Below, one piece after another: positions 1 through 7,647 of a stretch of 34,239 nucleotides of DNA. Position 1 is the first letter of the stretch; every line of letters begins with the position of its first letter. The notes beneath the pieces were generated by a model, which had not been told where the DNA came from, searched no databases, and saw only the letters and a list, made by a program, of their open reading frames with translations. The DNA is from Rhodocyclales bacterium. GTDB lineage: Bacteria > Pseudomonadota > Gammaproteobacteria > Burkholderiales > Rhodocyclaceae. Location of the stretch: positions 1 through 34,239 of the forward strand of contig JACPUD010000102.1 of the NCBI GenBank assembly GCA_016192435.1, written 5' to 3'. The position numbers and the translations under genes are program-made.

Positions 1-393
1 AAGACGCGCCAGTGTCAGTTCCAGCGCGCGGAACAACTTGGCGATCAGATTGGCGCGCTCGACCAGATAGCCCATGAATACAAACAGGGGAACCGAAATC
101 AGCACGTCGTTGGACATCACCGAGTAGGCGCGCTGCACCATTAGATCGAGCGTCTGGCGTTGGGCCAGATCCGGATTACCGCTGCGATAGGCCAGCCAGG
201 CGAAGAACACGCCCATGCCCATCAGCGTGAACGCGGTGGGGAAGCCGAGCATGATCGCCACCACGACCAGAGAAAGCATCAGCAGGCCGATATGGCCGTT
301 CTGCATGTTGCTCCAGGGCATGAAGATCACCGTGACGGTCAGGATCGCCGCCATCAGCGAGAAGCCGAACCAGAGTTCCTTCCTGATCTTCAT
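1..393 (-). CDS. dctM: TRAP transporter large permease DctM (N-terminal part, runs off left edge)
   Basis: This is the start of the large membrane subunit of a TRAP transporter, which uses an ion gradient to drive uptake of a substrate delivered by the periplasmic receptor DctP. Only the first 131 codons are inside the window; full DctM proteins are usually above 420 residues. Residues 8-60 form hydrophobic segments including LMLSLVVVAIMLGFPTAFTL, and the downstream stretch VLISVPLFVFMGYLVERANL is typical of the family. The ATG overlaps the dctQ stop in an ATGA, so the two are translationally coupled. The family call rests on residue pattern and on the dctP and dctQ neighbours. Confidence 0.9.
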   Translation of the reverse strand, partial: MKIRKELWFGFSLMAAILTVTVIFMPWSNMQNGHIGLLMLSLVVVAIMLGFPTAFTLMGMGVFFAWLAYRSGNPDLAQRQTLDLMVQRAYSVMSNDVLISVPLFVFMGYLVERANLIAKLFRALELTLARL

Positions 394-1043
394 TTGGCCG
401 CTCCCGCGTGCCCCTGTTGCTCCTGTTCCTGGGCAAGCACGAACTTGTCGAGGGCGGCGATGTCCTCATCCTTGACCTGCACCATTTCCTTGAGTTTCGC
501 AACGTCGACTTCCTCGACGTCCTGCTCGCGCGATGGCCACTCGCCGTCGCGGATGCAGATGATGCAGCGGATGATCTCGACCACTCCCTGCAGCAGCAGG
601 AAGGCGCCGGCCACGGGCAGCACGGTCTTGAACGGGTAGACCGGCGGGCCGTCGGCGGTGACGTTCGAATGCTCGTTGATGGCCCAGGCCTCTGCGGCGT
701 AGTTGTAGCCGGCCCAGGCGAGGGCAAACACGCCGGGAATGAAAAACAGGAAGTACAGCAGCAGATCCAGGCTGGCCTGGACCCGCGGCGAAAAGAAACC
801 GTAAAGCACGTCGCCGCGTACGTGGCCGTTCTTGGACAGCGTATAGGCGCCGGCCATCATGAACACGGTGCCGTACATCATGATCATGACGTCGAAGGCC
901 CAGGGGTGCGGGTTGTCGAAGGCATAACGCGAGACAACCTCCCAGGTGATCATGAAAGTAAGCGACACGATCAGCCACGAAAACGCCTGGCCGATAAAGG
1001 TGCTGATCCGGTCGATGGTCAGCAGCATTTTCTGCATTTGCAT
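390..1043 (-). CDS. dctQ: TRAP transporter small permease DctQ
   Basis: Small membrane subunit of the TRAP transporter, 217 residues, with four hydrophobic segments (about 18-40, 52-72, 92-118 and 143-165). The segment FMITWEVVSRYAFDNPHPWA is the usual DctQ signature of the mannitol/chloroaromatic branch. The C-terminal tail from about residue 170 is longer and more acidic and Gln-rich than in many DctQ proteins, ending in QEQEQQGHAGAAK. It pairs with DctM, whose start overlaps its stop by four bases. A hairpin in the 79-bp gap upstream separates it from dctP and probably lowers its expression relative to the receptor. The start is ATG with a weak AGCAGG upstream. Confidence 0.92.
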   Translation of the reverse strand: MQMQKMLLTIDRISTFIGQAFSWLIVSLTFMITWEVVSRYAFDNPHPWAFDVMIMMYGTVFMMAGAYTLSKNGHVRGDVLYGFFSPRVQASLDLLLYFLFFIPGVFALAWAGYNYAAEAWAINEHSNVTADGPPVYPFKTVLPVAGAFLLLQGVVEIIRCIICIRDGEWPSREQDVEEVDVAKLKEMVQVKDEDIAALDKFVLAQEQEQQGHAGAAK

Positions 1044-1057
1044 ATCTAGACCTGCTG

Positions 1058-1096
1058 AAAAAAATCAACCATCCGGTGCGGGCCCGGATGGTTGAT
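1058..1096 (-). terminator. Hairpin plus T-tract between dctP and dctQ (attenuator)
   Basis: A perfect 13-bp stem (ATCAACCATCCGG, 1064-1076, with its complement at 1084-1096) encloses a 7-nt loop. On the minus strand it is followed directly by seven T residues (1064-1058). This is the form of a Rho-independent terminator, but it lies inside an operon, so it is best read as partial termination or 3'-end protection that leaves more dctP mRNA than dctQM mRNA. Confidence 0.8.
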
Positions 1097-1122
1097 GTAC
1101 ATCATTGAATAATGCGAAACCC

Positions 1123-2280
1123 TTAGCCCTTCTTGGGCGCCGCCTTCTTGGCTCCGAAGAAATGGCTGACGGCCATGCGCCGGCTGACGTAGGTATCCTG
1201 GTCCCATTTCACCGCGCGCTCGGCAAATGCCCTTTGCGAGGCGGCGATTTCCTTGAACAGGGGATTTTCCGCCGACTTCTTGGCCATGATGTCCGACCAT
1301 AGCGTGAGCTGCTTCTGCAGCACCGCATCCGGAGTCTTGTAGAACTTGACCTTGTCCTTGGTCTGCAGCTCGATGTAGTCCTTGGAATAGCGGTCGATCG
1401 CCTTCCATGACATGTCGGCCGACGCCGCTTCCACTGCACCGGCAATAATCGCCCTCATCTTCGCCGGCAGCGCGTCGTACTTCGGCTTGTTGAACATGAT
1501 CTCGAAGGTCTCGGCGCTCTGGTGGTAGCTCTGCAGCATGCAGACCTTGGACACGTCGGCGAAGCCGAGCAGGCGGTCGGAGGTGGCGTTGTTGAACTCG
1601 GCCGCATCGAGCAGGCCGCGGTCCATGGCCGGCACGATTTCGCCGCCAGGCAGCGCATTCACCGCGGCGCCCATGGCCGTGAACAGGTCGATCGCCAGGC
1701 CGTTGGTACGGAACTTGAGGCCCTTGAAGTCTTCCGGCTTGGTGACCGGCTTCTTGAACCAGCCCAGAGGCTGCGTCGCCATCGGGCCGTAGAGGAAGGA
1801 CTGCACCGTGGTGATGCCGATCGAGGCATACAGCTTGGCCAGCAGCTCGGCGCCGCCGCCGTACTTGTGCCAGGCCAGCAGCATGTTGGCGTCCATGCCG
1901 AAGGCCGGACCGGAGTTCCACAGCGCCAGCGCGTTCTGCTTGCCGTAGTGGTAACCCAGCACGCCGTGGCCGCCGTCAAGCGTGCCCTTCGACACGGCTT
2001 CGAGCAGACCGAAGGCGGGAACCACCGCACCGGCCGGCAGCACTTCGATCTTGAGGTCGCCGCCGGTCATGTCGTTGACCTTCTTGGCAAAGTCCAGCGC
2101 GTATTCGTGGAATATATCCTTGGCCGGCCAGGTGCTCTGCCAGCGCATGCTGATCGGCCCGGCCTGGGCCGCGGCGATCATCGGGAAACCCGCTGCTACG
2201 GCACCCACTGTGCCGGTGGCGGCAGCAGCGAGAAATTTGCGGCGGGACGGTTTTTGCTCGGTCTGCTTGGTGTCGGACAT
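1123..2280 (-). CDS. dctP: TRAP transporter periplasmic substrate-binding protein DctP, Tat-exported
   Basis: Periplasmic receptor of the TRAP transporter, 385 residues. A twin-arginine signal is visible (SRRKFL at 12-17, then a hydrophobic stretch ending in AAAQA at 36-40), so it is probably exported folded. The mature part has the TRAP receptor fold, with the conserved ligand-carboxylate Arg in KFRTNG (R191). It resembles the TakP/FcbT1 branch (2-oxo acids, chloroaromatic acids), so an organic acid is the likely substrate; the exact ligand cannot be read from sequence. A strong AGGAGGAG precedes the ATG. The gene is divergent from a GntR regulator and leads the dctPQM operon. Confidence 0.92.
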   Translation of the reverse strand: MSDTKQTEQKPSRRKFLAAAATGTVGAVAAGFPMIAAAQAGPISMRWQSTWPAKDIFHEYALDFAKKVNDMTGGDLKIEVLPAGAVVPAFGLLEAVSKGTLDGGHGVLGYHYGKQNALALWNSGPAFGMDANMLLAWHKYGGGAELLAKLYASIGITTVQSFLYGPMATQPLGWFKKPVTKPEDFKGLKFRTNGLAIDLFTAMGAAVNALPGGEIVPAMDRGLLDAAEFNNATSDRLLGFADVSKVCMLQSYHQSAETFEIMFNKPKYDALPAKMRAIIAGAVEAASADMSWKAIDRYSKDYIELQTKDKVKFYKTPDAVLQKQLTLWSDIMAKKSAENPLFKEIAASQRAFAERAVKWDQDTYVSRRMAVSHFFGAKKAAPKKG

Positions 2281-2382
2281 AGTCTCCTCCTGGGAAAATT
2301 TGAGATTTGGCAGCCGCCGGGCTGTTGCCGCGGCGATCTGCGATCCTGTTTTTGAACCATCGGTGCTGCGACTGACGAAGGC

Positions 2383-2430
2383 ACTTTACCAGAAACAGAA
2401 TTTGTCTGACAATAGGACAACTATTAATAT
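2383..2430. promoter_or_regulatory. Divergent dctP/gntR promoters sharing one palindromic operator
   Basis: TTGTCTGACAA at 2402-2412 is a perfect match to the FadR-subfamily GntR operator form TNGTNNNACNA. Read on the plus strand it gives a -35 (TTGTCT) followed after 17 bp by TAATAT at 2425-2430. Read on the minus strand it gives TTGTCA followed after 18 bp by TAAAGT at 2388-2383. The regulator would therefore cover the -35 of both promoters. A second inverted repeat (AATAG-N5-CTATT, 2411-2425) adjoins it. Hexamers were assigned by eye. Confidence 0.6.
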
Positions 2431-2436
2431 TTATCC

Positions 2437-3231
2437 ATGCCAGTCACCCCTCCACCCGCCACGGAACTGAGCACCGAACTGAGCCGCATCGCTCGGCCCT
2501 TGCGCCTGTCCGAAGAAGTTTCCGGTGATCTGCAGCGCCGTATCGCGCGCGGCGAACTGAAACCGGGAGACCGGCTACCGACCGAAAAGGCGCTGGGCGA
2601 CGCCTTTGGCGTCAGTCGCGCCGTGGTACGCGAAGCGATTGCACGGCTCAAGGCCGATGGTCTGATCGAAACCCGTCAGGGCTCGGGTGCCTTTGTCGTC
2701 GAGGCGCCCAAAACCATCAACCTGCGCTTCTGGCAGGGCGCTGGACCGGAACTCGACGAGTTGCGCGACATCTTCGAACTGCGGGCCATGGTCGAAGGGG
2801 CCGTGGCCGAATTGGCGGCGCAGCGCCGCGATGAAAGCGACCTGAAGACCATGGCCGAACATCTGCAGGCGATGGACGAAGCCATGGCCGCCGGCCGCGA
2901 CGGAACGGAAGCGGACGACAATTTTCACATCGCGCTGGCCAGGGCGACGCACAACGCCTACATCAGCCAGCTGGTGGAATTCCTTGGGCGCCATTTTTCC
3001 GATTCGCGCAAGCTCTCCTGGCAGGGAACGCGCCGCGAACTGGCTCACCCGCACGAAGCCCAGAACGAGCATCGCGCCCTGTTCGACGCCATTTCGCAGG
3101 GCGACGCCGAAGCGGCGCGCCGTTGCGCACAGGAGCATCTGCGCGGCACCGCCGGCCGCTTCGGCATCAGACTGGCACTCGATCTCGACAGAAGCCCGCC
3201 AATGCCGGATAAACCCCGTCGCAAACGCTAA
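2437..3231 (+). CDS. GntR-family regulator with FCD ligand domain (FadR subfamily)
   Basis: Transcription factor of 264 residues that probably represses the divergent TRAP operon until its organic-acid ligand binds. An N-terminal winged helix (about 22-90) contains LKPGDRLPTEKALGDAFGVS followed by RAVVREAIARLKADGLIETR, a textbook GntR DNA-binding domain. An all-helical FCD domain (about 100-245) keeps the metal/ligand pattern: D and H in DDNFHIALA, H in NEHRALF and H in AQEHLRG. No Shine-Dalgarno is visible, and the -10 hexamer ends six bases before the ATG, so the mRNA may be leaderless. The link to the TRAP transporter is inferred from divergence and the shared operator. Confidence 0.9.
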   Translation: MPVTPPPATELSTELSRIARPLRLSEEVSGDLQRRIARGELKPGDRLPTEKALGDAFGVSRAVVREAIARLKADGLIETRQGSGAFVVEAPKTINLRFWQGAGPELDELRDIFELRAMVEGAVAELAAQRRDESDLKTMAEHLQAMDEAMAAGRDGTEADDNFHIALARATHNAYISQLVEFLGRHFSDSRKLSWQGTRRELAHPHEAQNEHRALFDAISQGDAEAARRCAQEHLRGTAGRFGIRLALDLDRSPPMPDKPRRKR

Positions 3232-3275
3232 ACTGTCGGTCCTATCCATCCCCGCATAGCCACCTCCCCACCTCC

Positions 3276-3992
3276 ATGCTCGATATTTCGACCGCCGCAT
3301 TCTGGATCGCCGTACTGCAAATCATCCTGATCGACATCCTGCTCGGCGGCGATAATGCCGTAGTCATCGCGCTGGCCTGTCGCAAACTGCCCGACGAGCA
3401 GCGCAAGAAAGGTATTTTCTGGGGCGTCGCGGGCGCCATCGGCCTGCGCATCGTGCTGATCTTCTTCGCCCTGCAACTTTTGGCCGTGCCCTGGCTCAAG
3501 ATCGTCGGCGCCCTGCTGCTGTTCTGGATCGGCGTCAAGCTGTTGCTGCCCGAAGACGAAGGGCATGGCGAGGTCGCCGCATCGACCTCGCTGGCCGGCG
3601 CGATCAAGACCATCATCGTCGCCGACGCGGTGATGAGCCTGGACAACGTCATCGCCGTGGCCGGCGCCGCCAACGGCAGCATGCTGTTGGTGGTGTTCGG
3701 CATCCTGGTCTCGATCCCGATCGTGGTCTGGGGCAGCCAGCTGGTGCTGAAGCTGATGGACCGCTATCCCGTGGTGATCACGGCCGGCGGCGCCCTGCTC
3801 GGCTGGATCGGCGGCGGCATGATGGTCAGCGACCCGGCGCTGCCGGCCGGACTGCTCGACGGCATACCTTATGTCAAAACGATTGCGTCGACGCTCGGCG
3901 CCGCGCTGGTGGTCGCCATCGGCAAGTGGCTGTCACTGCGCGCCACGCCGCGCGCCGCTGTCGAACTCACCACCGAGGATAAGAAATCATGA
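3276..3992 (+). CDS. TerC/YjbE-family integral membrane protein, probable metal (Mn) exporter
   Basis: TerC-family membrane protein of 238 residues with about seven hydrophobic segments. Both family hallmarks are present: LGGDNAVVIALA with D26 in the first segment and VADAVMSLDNVIAVAG with D117 and D123 in the middle of the protein. These acidic residues are thought to form the metal path. Relatives export manganese or protect against tellurite or metal stress; the substrate here is inferred. The stop overlaps the start of the universal stress protein gene by four bases (ATGA), so the pair forms an operon. The start chosen is the ATG before LDISTAAFW; no strong Shine-Dalgarno is seen. Confidence 0.88.
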   Translation: MLDISTAAFWIAVLQIILIDILLGGDNAVVIALACRKLPDEQRKKGIFWGVAGAIGLRIVLIFFALQLLAVPWLKIVGALLLFWIGVKLLLPEDEGHGEVAASTSLAGAIKTIIVADAVMSLDNVIAVAGAANGSMLLVVFGILVSIPIVVWGSQLVLKLMDRYPVVITAGGALLGWIGGGMMVSDPALPAGLLDGIPYVKTIASTLGAALVVAIGKWLSLRATPRAAVELTTEDKKS

Positions 3993-4417
3993 CCCAAAAA
4001 TGGCTGGTACCGATCGACGGCTCCGAGACCGCATTGCACTCGATCGACTGGATCATCAAGCACGCCGCGGATTGTCGCGAGTCGCCGCAGATTCTGCTGA
4101 TCAACGTCCAGGTGACGCTGTCCAACGATATCGGCCGCTTCATCAACGCCGACACGCTGCGCGAGTTTCACCTTGAAACCGGCATGGCGGCGCTCGCCGC
4201 GGCGCGCGACCGGCTGACTGCAGCCGGTCTCGCCCCCGAACTGCACGTCCTGGTGGGCGACCCGGCATCGGCCATCACGGAATTTGCCGACAGCCACGGC
4301 TGCAGCCAGATTCTGATCGGCACCCACGGCAACAGCGGCCTCACCGGCACCCTGCTCGGTTCAGTGGCGATGAAGTTGGTCCATCACGCGCACATTCCGG
4401 TGCTGCTGATCCGCTGA
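3989..4417 (+). CDS. Universal stress protein (UspA family), ATP-binding type
   Basis: Single Usp-domain protein of 142 residues, soluble. It starts with the usual beta strand and Asp (KWLVPIDGSETAL). The C-terminal motif G-x2-G-x9-G-S (G111 to S125 in GTHGNSGLTGTLLGS) marks the ATP-binding class. Its ATG overlaps the TerC-family stop codon, which ties expression of a metal exporter to a stress protein. The function beyond a general stress response cannot be told from sequence. Confidence 0.92.
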   Translation: MTQKWLVPIDGSETALHSIDWIIKHAADCRESPQILLINVQVTLSNDIGRFINADTLREFHLETGMAALAAARDRLTAAGLAPELHVLVGDPASAITEFADSHGCSQILIGTHGNSGLTGTLLGSVAMKLVHHAHIPVLLIR

Positions 4418-4430
4418 GCCCGCAGCGCGC

Positions 4431-5273
4431 CTAGAACAGCTTCATCGCCATGGCGCCCGCGCACACGGCGACGATCGACACATACCTGACCCGGGTTACG
4501 GGTTCCTTCAGAATGGCGGCGGCAAAGATCACGGCAAACACCACCGAGGTCTCGCGCAGCGCCGCGACCAGCGCAATCGGCGCGCGCGTCATGGCCCACA
4601 GCGCCAGTCCGTAGGAGGCCAGCGTGCAGGCGCCGCCGAGCAAACCCCGGTGCCAGCCGCGGCGGATGCGTTGAACAATTTCCCGCCCCTGGCCCGCGGC
4701 GGCGATCGCCAACAGCAACGGACCCGTCAGCAGGAACATCCAGCCGGTGTAACTGAAGGCATGCCCCGACAGTCGCGCGCCCTGGCCGTCGACCAGGGTA
4801 TAGACCACGATCACGCCGGCATTGGTCAGCGCAAACGCGGCGGGTGCGATGCGGAACGTCCCCGACCGCAGGGAATCCCCGGCGAGCACCAGCACGCCGC
4901 ACGAGATCAGCAGGACCCCGGCCCAGCCGCCTGCGGCAGGCGATTCGTTGAGCAACAGCAGCCCGGCTACGGCGGTGAACGCCGGCGCGGAACCGCGCAT
5001 CAGCGGATAGACGAAACTCAGTTCGCCGCCCCGATAGGAAACCGCGACCAGGGCGAAATAGGCGACGTGGATCACCACCGAGGCCGCGAGATAAGGCCAG
5101 CTTTCGACGGCGGGAAACGGCATCAGGGGCAGCAGGAGCGCAGCCCATACCCCGGCGCCAACGACGATCATCACGGTATCCAGGAACTTGTCCGCAGAGG
5201 CGCGAACCAGCGCGTTCCACGCCGCATGCAGCGCTGCCGCGAACAACACGATTGCCATCACCTCGAGCGACAT
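4431..5273 (-). CDS. EamA/DMT-family transporter
   Basis: Drug/metabolite-transporter superfamily membrane protein of 280 residues with ten predicted hydrophobic segments in two EamA repeats (about 1-135 and 145-280). Typical elements include FAAALHAAWNALVRAS near the N-terminus and YTGWMFLLTGPLLLAIAAAG in the second half. It ends in the family-typical LKEPVTRVRYVSIVAVCAG. DMT members export metabolites or amino acids; no substrate can be named. GGAAGG lies six bases before the ATG. The gene converges on the universal stress protein gene with a 13-bp gap and no obvious terminator. Confidence 0.88.
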   Translation of the reverse strand: MSLEVMAIVLFAAALHAAWNALVRASADKFLDTVMIVVGAGVWAALLLPLMPFPAVESWPYLAASVVIHVAYFALVAVSYRGGELSFVYPLMRGSAPAFTAVAGLLLLNESPAAGGWAGVLLISCGVLVLAGDSLRSGTFRIAPAAFALTNAGVIVVYTLVDGQGARLSGHAFSYTGWMFLLTGPLLLAIAAAGQGREIVQRIRRGWHRGLLGGACTLASYGLALWAMTRAPIALVAALRETSVVFAVIFAAAILKEPVTRVRYVSIVAVCAGAMAMKLF

Positions 5274-5364
5274 GCACTGCCTTCCGTCCCGTGGCGCCCG
5301 ACCGGACCGGCCAGCGCCGACTTTCTGCTGTTCCTGAGCCGCCGCAGGCGGCCTAACTTAGTAG

Positions 5365-5395
5365 CCCCCTTCCACGGGAAGGGGGATGGGGGATG
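5365..5395. repeat. GC-rich hairpin repeat, copy 1
   Basis: CCCCCTTCC and GGAAGGGGG form a 9-bp stem around ACG (5365-5385), followed by ATGGGGGATGG. The layout (C-run stem, then a G-rich tail) recurs at 23182-23210 and 29999-30026. It lies downstream of rnpB, between that gene and the EamA transporter. Confidence 0.6.
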
Positions 5396-5406
5396 GTGCA
5401 TCAAGC

Positions 5407-5433
5407 CCCACCAATCGTAAAGCGATTGGTGGG
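5407..5433 (-). terminator. Strong hairpin at the 3' end of rnpB
   Basis: A perfect 11-bp stem (CCCACCAATCG, 5407-5417, with CGATTGGTGGG, 5423-5433) has a 5-nt loop. It overlaps the last bases of the RNase P RNA on the minus strand. No T-tract follows, so it may act in 3' processing or as a weak terminator. Confidence 0.5.
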
Positions 5434-5803
5434 AAGTCCGCCGATAAGCCGGGTTCTGTCGTGGGCAACCATTCCTCTGGGACCGCCGTTACCGACGGCC
5501 TCTAGCAGCCTACCCGGGAGCGACGCGGGCCACGCCAATGCTCCCCTATTTGGCCTTGCCCCGAATGAGGTTTGCCGTGCCGTTTCTGTTACCAGAAACG
5601 CGGTGGGCTCTTACCCCACCATTTCACCCTTACCGGTTCTTGCGAACTTAGGCGGTATCTTTCTGTTGCACTGTCTGTCGCCTTGGGTCAGGCAGCTTGC
5701 GCCACCCGACTTATAGCGCCCGGCCGTTAGCCGGCATTCCGCCCTGCGGGGCCCGGACTTTCCTCCAAACACTTTCATGTTCAGCGATTGCCTGGCGAAC
5801 TTC
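5430..5803 (-). ncRNA. rnpB: RNase P RNA, bacterial class A
   Basis: Catalytic RNA that removes the 5' leader from tRNA precursors. On the minus strand it begins GAAGTTCGCC, which pairs perfectly (one G-U) with GGCGGACTTC at its 3' end to form P1. Conserved class A segments appear in order: GAGGAAAGTCCGGGC, AGTGCAACAGAAAG, GGTAAGGGTGAAA, GGTAAGAGCCCACCG, GCAAGGCCAAATAGGGG, CCCGGGTAGGCTGCT and ACGACAGAACCCGGCTTATC. Length is about 374 nt. Both ends were set from P1 pairing and may be off by a few bases. The 5' end overlaps the last 23 bases of the DUF3025 gene on the same strand. Confidence 0.97.
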
Positions 5804-6581
5804 CCGGGCGCATTGTACGCGCCGGACGGAACTGGCGCGTATCGTCGTAATAATCGGGCGACTCGTTGTCGACCGTGGCGCCGGGAATCCCGAGCAGGGG
5901 CAGCGGTTGCCAGTCGCGCGGCGAGAAATTGCCGCTATCGAACAGCGTTGCCATTCGCCTGTCGAGCGAGGCCAGCGCCGCCGTTTCCGACAACTCCAGC
6001 CACGCCGTGTCGACGTCGAGAAACAGTGCCTTGCCGCACAGACCGACAAAGGGTGCGGCAAGCGCGTCGTGGCTGGCGTGGCCGAAGACGATGAAGCGTG
6101 TACTGCGCAGCAGTTCCCCGCGCCGTTCGACGAAGACCTCGCGCCAGCGATGCGCGCTCAGGCCCTGCCACAGATCGGGCGAGGATCCGGCGACGACGAC
6201 GCCGCATTCGTCGAACTGGGTCAGCGCATCGCGCAGCGCACCGCGCTCGGGGCGCCCCTCGCGGCGCGCGGCCGTCAGCGCCGCAAAATGGCGCCGGTTG
6301 AGCACCGCCTTGGTCGACGGAAAAGCCAGCCAGACCAATGCATTGAACAAGTCGTGGCGGTTGCCGGGCCGCGTCGCGATCTCGCCGGCAAGGTAAGCCC
6401 GCTCCTCATATCCTTGAGGCTCGCCAATCGGTTCGACAAAACAGAGTGGCGCGCCACCGCCCGTGACCAGCCCGCTCTCGCGGGCCAGGGCATTGAGCCG
6501 GAGCAGGTCCGGCGTGCCGCTCGTGAGCCAGGGCTGCACATACGCCGACAGCGGATGCAATGCCAAAGAGTTGGCGCTCAC
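5781..6581 (-). CDS. DUF3025 family protein
   Basis: Protein of 266 residues of the DUF3025 family, which has no known function. Recognisable parts are NRHDLFNALVWLAFPSTKAV and LNRRHFAAL (about 80-105), DECGVVVA (about 130) and the C-terminal DYYDDTRQFRPARTMRP. No signal peptide or membrane segment is seen. The start is GTG at 6581, ten bases after the pyrC stop. The gene sits in a minus-strand run rsmI-pyrC-DUF3025-rnpB, and its last 23 bases overlap the rnpB 5' end. The GTG start lies inside a copy of the dispersed 27-bp motif. The family call is from memory of its conserved segments. Confidence 0.8.
   Translation of the reverse strand: MSANSLALHPLSAYVQPWLTSGTPDLLRLNALARESGLVTGGGAPLCFVEPIGEPQGYEERAYLAGEIATRPGNRHDLFNALVWLAFPSTKAVLNRRHFAALTAARREGRPERGALRDALTQFDECGVVVAGSSPDLWQGLSAHRWREVFVERRGELLRSTRFIVFGHASHDALAAPFVGLCGKALFLDVDTAWLELSETAALASLDRRMATLFDSGNFSPRDWQPLPLLGIPGATVDNESPDYYDDTRQFRPARTMRPGSSPGNR
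5812..5817 (-). promoter_or_regulatory. -10 element of rnpB, inside the DUF3025 gene
   Basis: TACAAT on the minus strand ends 8-9 bases before the RNase P RNA 5' end. No good -35 was found at 16-18 bp. The promoter would lie within the 3' coding part of the DUF3025 gene. Confidence 0.5.
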
Positions 6582-6590
6582 GCCACGGCG
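6563..6590 (-). repeat. Dispersed 27-bp motif, copy 1
   Basis: On the minus strand: CGCCGT-GGCGTG-AGCGCCAACTCTTTG. The 15-base right block matches the consensus at 13 positions. It spans the GTG start codon of the DUF3025 gene and reaches the gap after pyrC. Confidence 0.75.
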
Positions 6591-6591
6591 A

Positions 6592-7626
6592 TCAGGCGAG
6601 TTGCCAGGCTACCGTTTCACCCGCGCGCAAGGGCACCAGCCGGTCGCCAGCCAGATAGTCGAGACTCGCCGGCACCGTCGTCGCCTCGCGCCGCAGCGTG
6701 ATCTTTTCGGCATTGCGCGGCAGCCCGTACCAATCGGCGCCGAAGAAGCTGGCGAAGGCTTCGAGCCTGTCCAGCGCGCCCGCGGCGTCGAAGGCTTCGG
6801 CATACAGTTCGATGCCGGCATGAGCCGTGTAGCATCCGGCGCAGCCGCAGGCCGCCTCCTTGGTGCTCTGCCCGTGCGGCGCCGAATCGGTGCCGAGGAA
6901 GAACTTCGGGTTGCCCGAAATTGCCGCGGCGACGAGCGCCTGGCGATGGCTCTCGCGCTTCAGCACCGGCAGGCAGTAATGGTGCGGCCGTATGCCGCCG
7001 GCGAAGATCGCGTTGCGGTTGAGCAGCAGGTGGTGGGCGGTCAGCGTGCCCGCCACGTTGGCGCCGTGCTCCAGCACGAAGTCGATGCCGTCTTTCGTGG
7101 TGATGTGCTCGAGCACCACCTTCAAGGCAGGGAAATCGCGCAGCAGCGGCTTCAAAATGGAATCGATGAACACCGCCTCGCGATCGAAGATATCCACCGC
7201 CGGGTCGGTGACTTCGCCATGCACCAGCAGCGGCACGCCGAGCCGTTCCATGCGTGCCAGCGTCGCCGCGCATTTCTTCAAGTCGGTGACGCCGGCATCC
7301 GAGTTGGTCGTGGCGCCGGCCGGGTAGAGCTTGACGGCATGGACGAAGCCGCTGGCCCTGACGGCATCGATCTCGGCCGCAGGCAGCTTGTCGGTCAGGT
7401 ACAGCGTCATCAAGGGCGTGAAATTCATCCCGGCCGGTAGCGCCGCGAGGATTCTGTCGCGATAGGCCGCGGCCAGCGCCACCGTGGTCACCGGCGGCTT
7501 CAGGTTGGGCATGACGATGGCACGGGTGAAGCGGCGCGCGGTATCGGGCAGCACGGCCGCCAGCGCGGCGCCGTCGCGCAGGTGCAAATGCCAGTCGTCG
7601 GGGCGGGTGATGGTGAGGGTTTGCAT
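6592..7626 (-). CDS. pyrC: Dihydroorotase, class II (PyrC)
   Basis: Third step of pyrimidine synthesis: interconverts carbamoyl-aspartate and dihydroorotate in the cytoplasm. The protein has 344 residues, the normal length for the E. coli-type enzyme. Zinc ligands are visible: H13 and H15 in [10 protein letters not shown], the carboxylated lysine K99 in [10 protein letters not shown]136 in LLVHGEV, H174 in VLEHITT and D247 in FLGTDSAPH. The gene starts 21 bases after rsmI. No Shine-Dalgarno is seen, while TATAAT ends six bases before the ATG, so the transcript may be leaderless. It could also be read from rsmI as part of an operon. Confidence 0.97.
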   Translation of the reverse strand: MQTLTITRPDDWHLHLRDGAALAAVLPDTARRFTRAIVMPNLKPPVTTVALAAAYRDRILAALPAGMNFTPLMTLYLTDKLPAAEIDAVRASGFVHAVKLYPAGATTNSDAGVTDLKKCAATLARMERLGVPLLVHGEVTDPAVDIFDREAVFIDSILKPLLRDFPALKVVLEHITTKDGIDFVLEHGANVAGTLTAHHLLLNRNAIFAGGIRPHHYCLPVLKRESHRQALVAAAISGNPKFFLGTDSAPHGQSTKEAACGCAGCYTAHAGIELYAEAFDAAGALDRLEAFASFFGADWYGLPRNAEKITLRREATTVPASLDYLAGDRLVPLRAGETVAWQLA

Positions 7627-7632
7627 GGCCCG

Positions 7633-7638
7633 ATTATA
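7633..7638 (-). promoter_or_regulatory. Perfect -10 element six bases before the pyrC ATG
   Basis: TATAAT on the minus strand is followed by CGGGCC and then the pyrC ATG. The normal start point seven bases after the hexamer would be the A of ATG. The -35 region is poor, which lowers confidence. Confidence 0.5.
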
Positions 7639-7647
7639 GCGGCGGCC

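Noticed and set aside
5393..5716. Open frame on the plus strand across the rnpB region
   Set aside because: It is antisense to a clear RNase P RNA and has no protein features.
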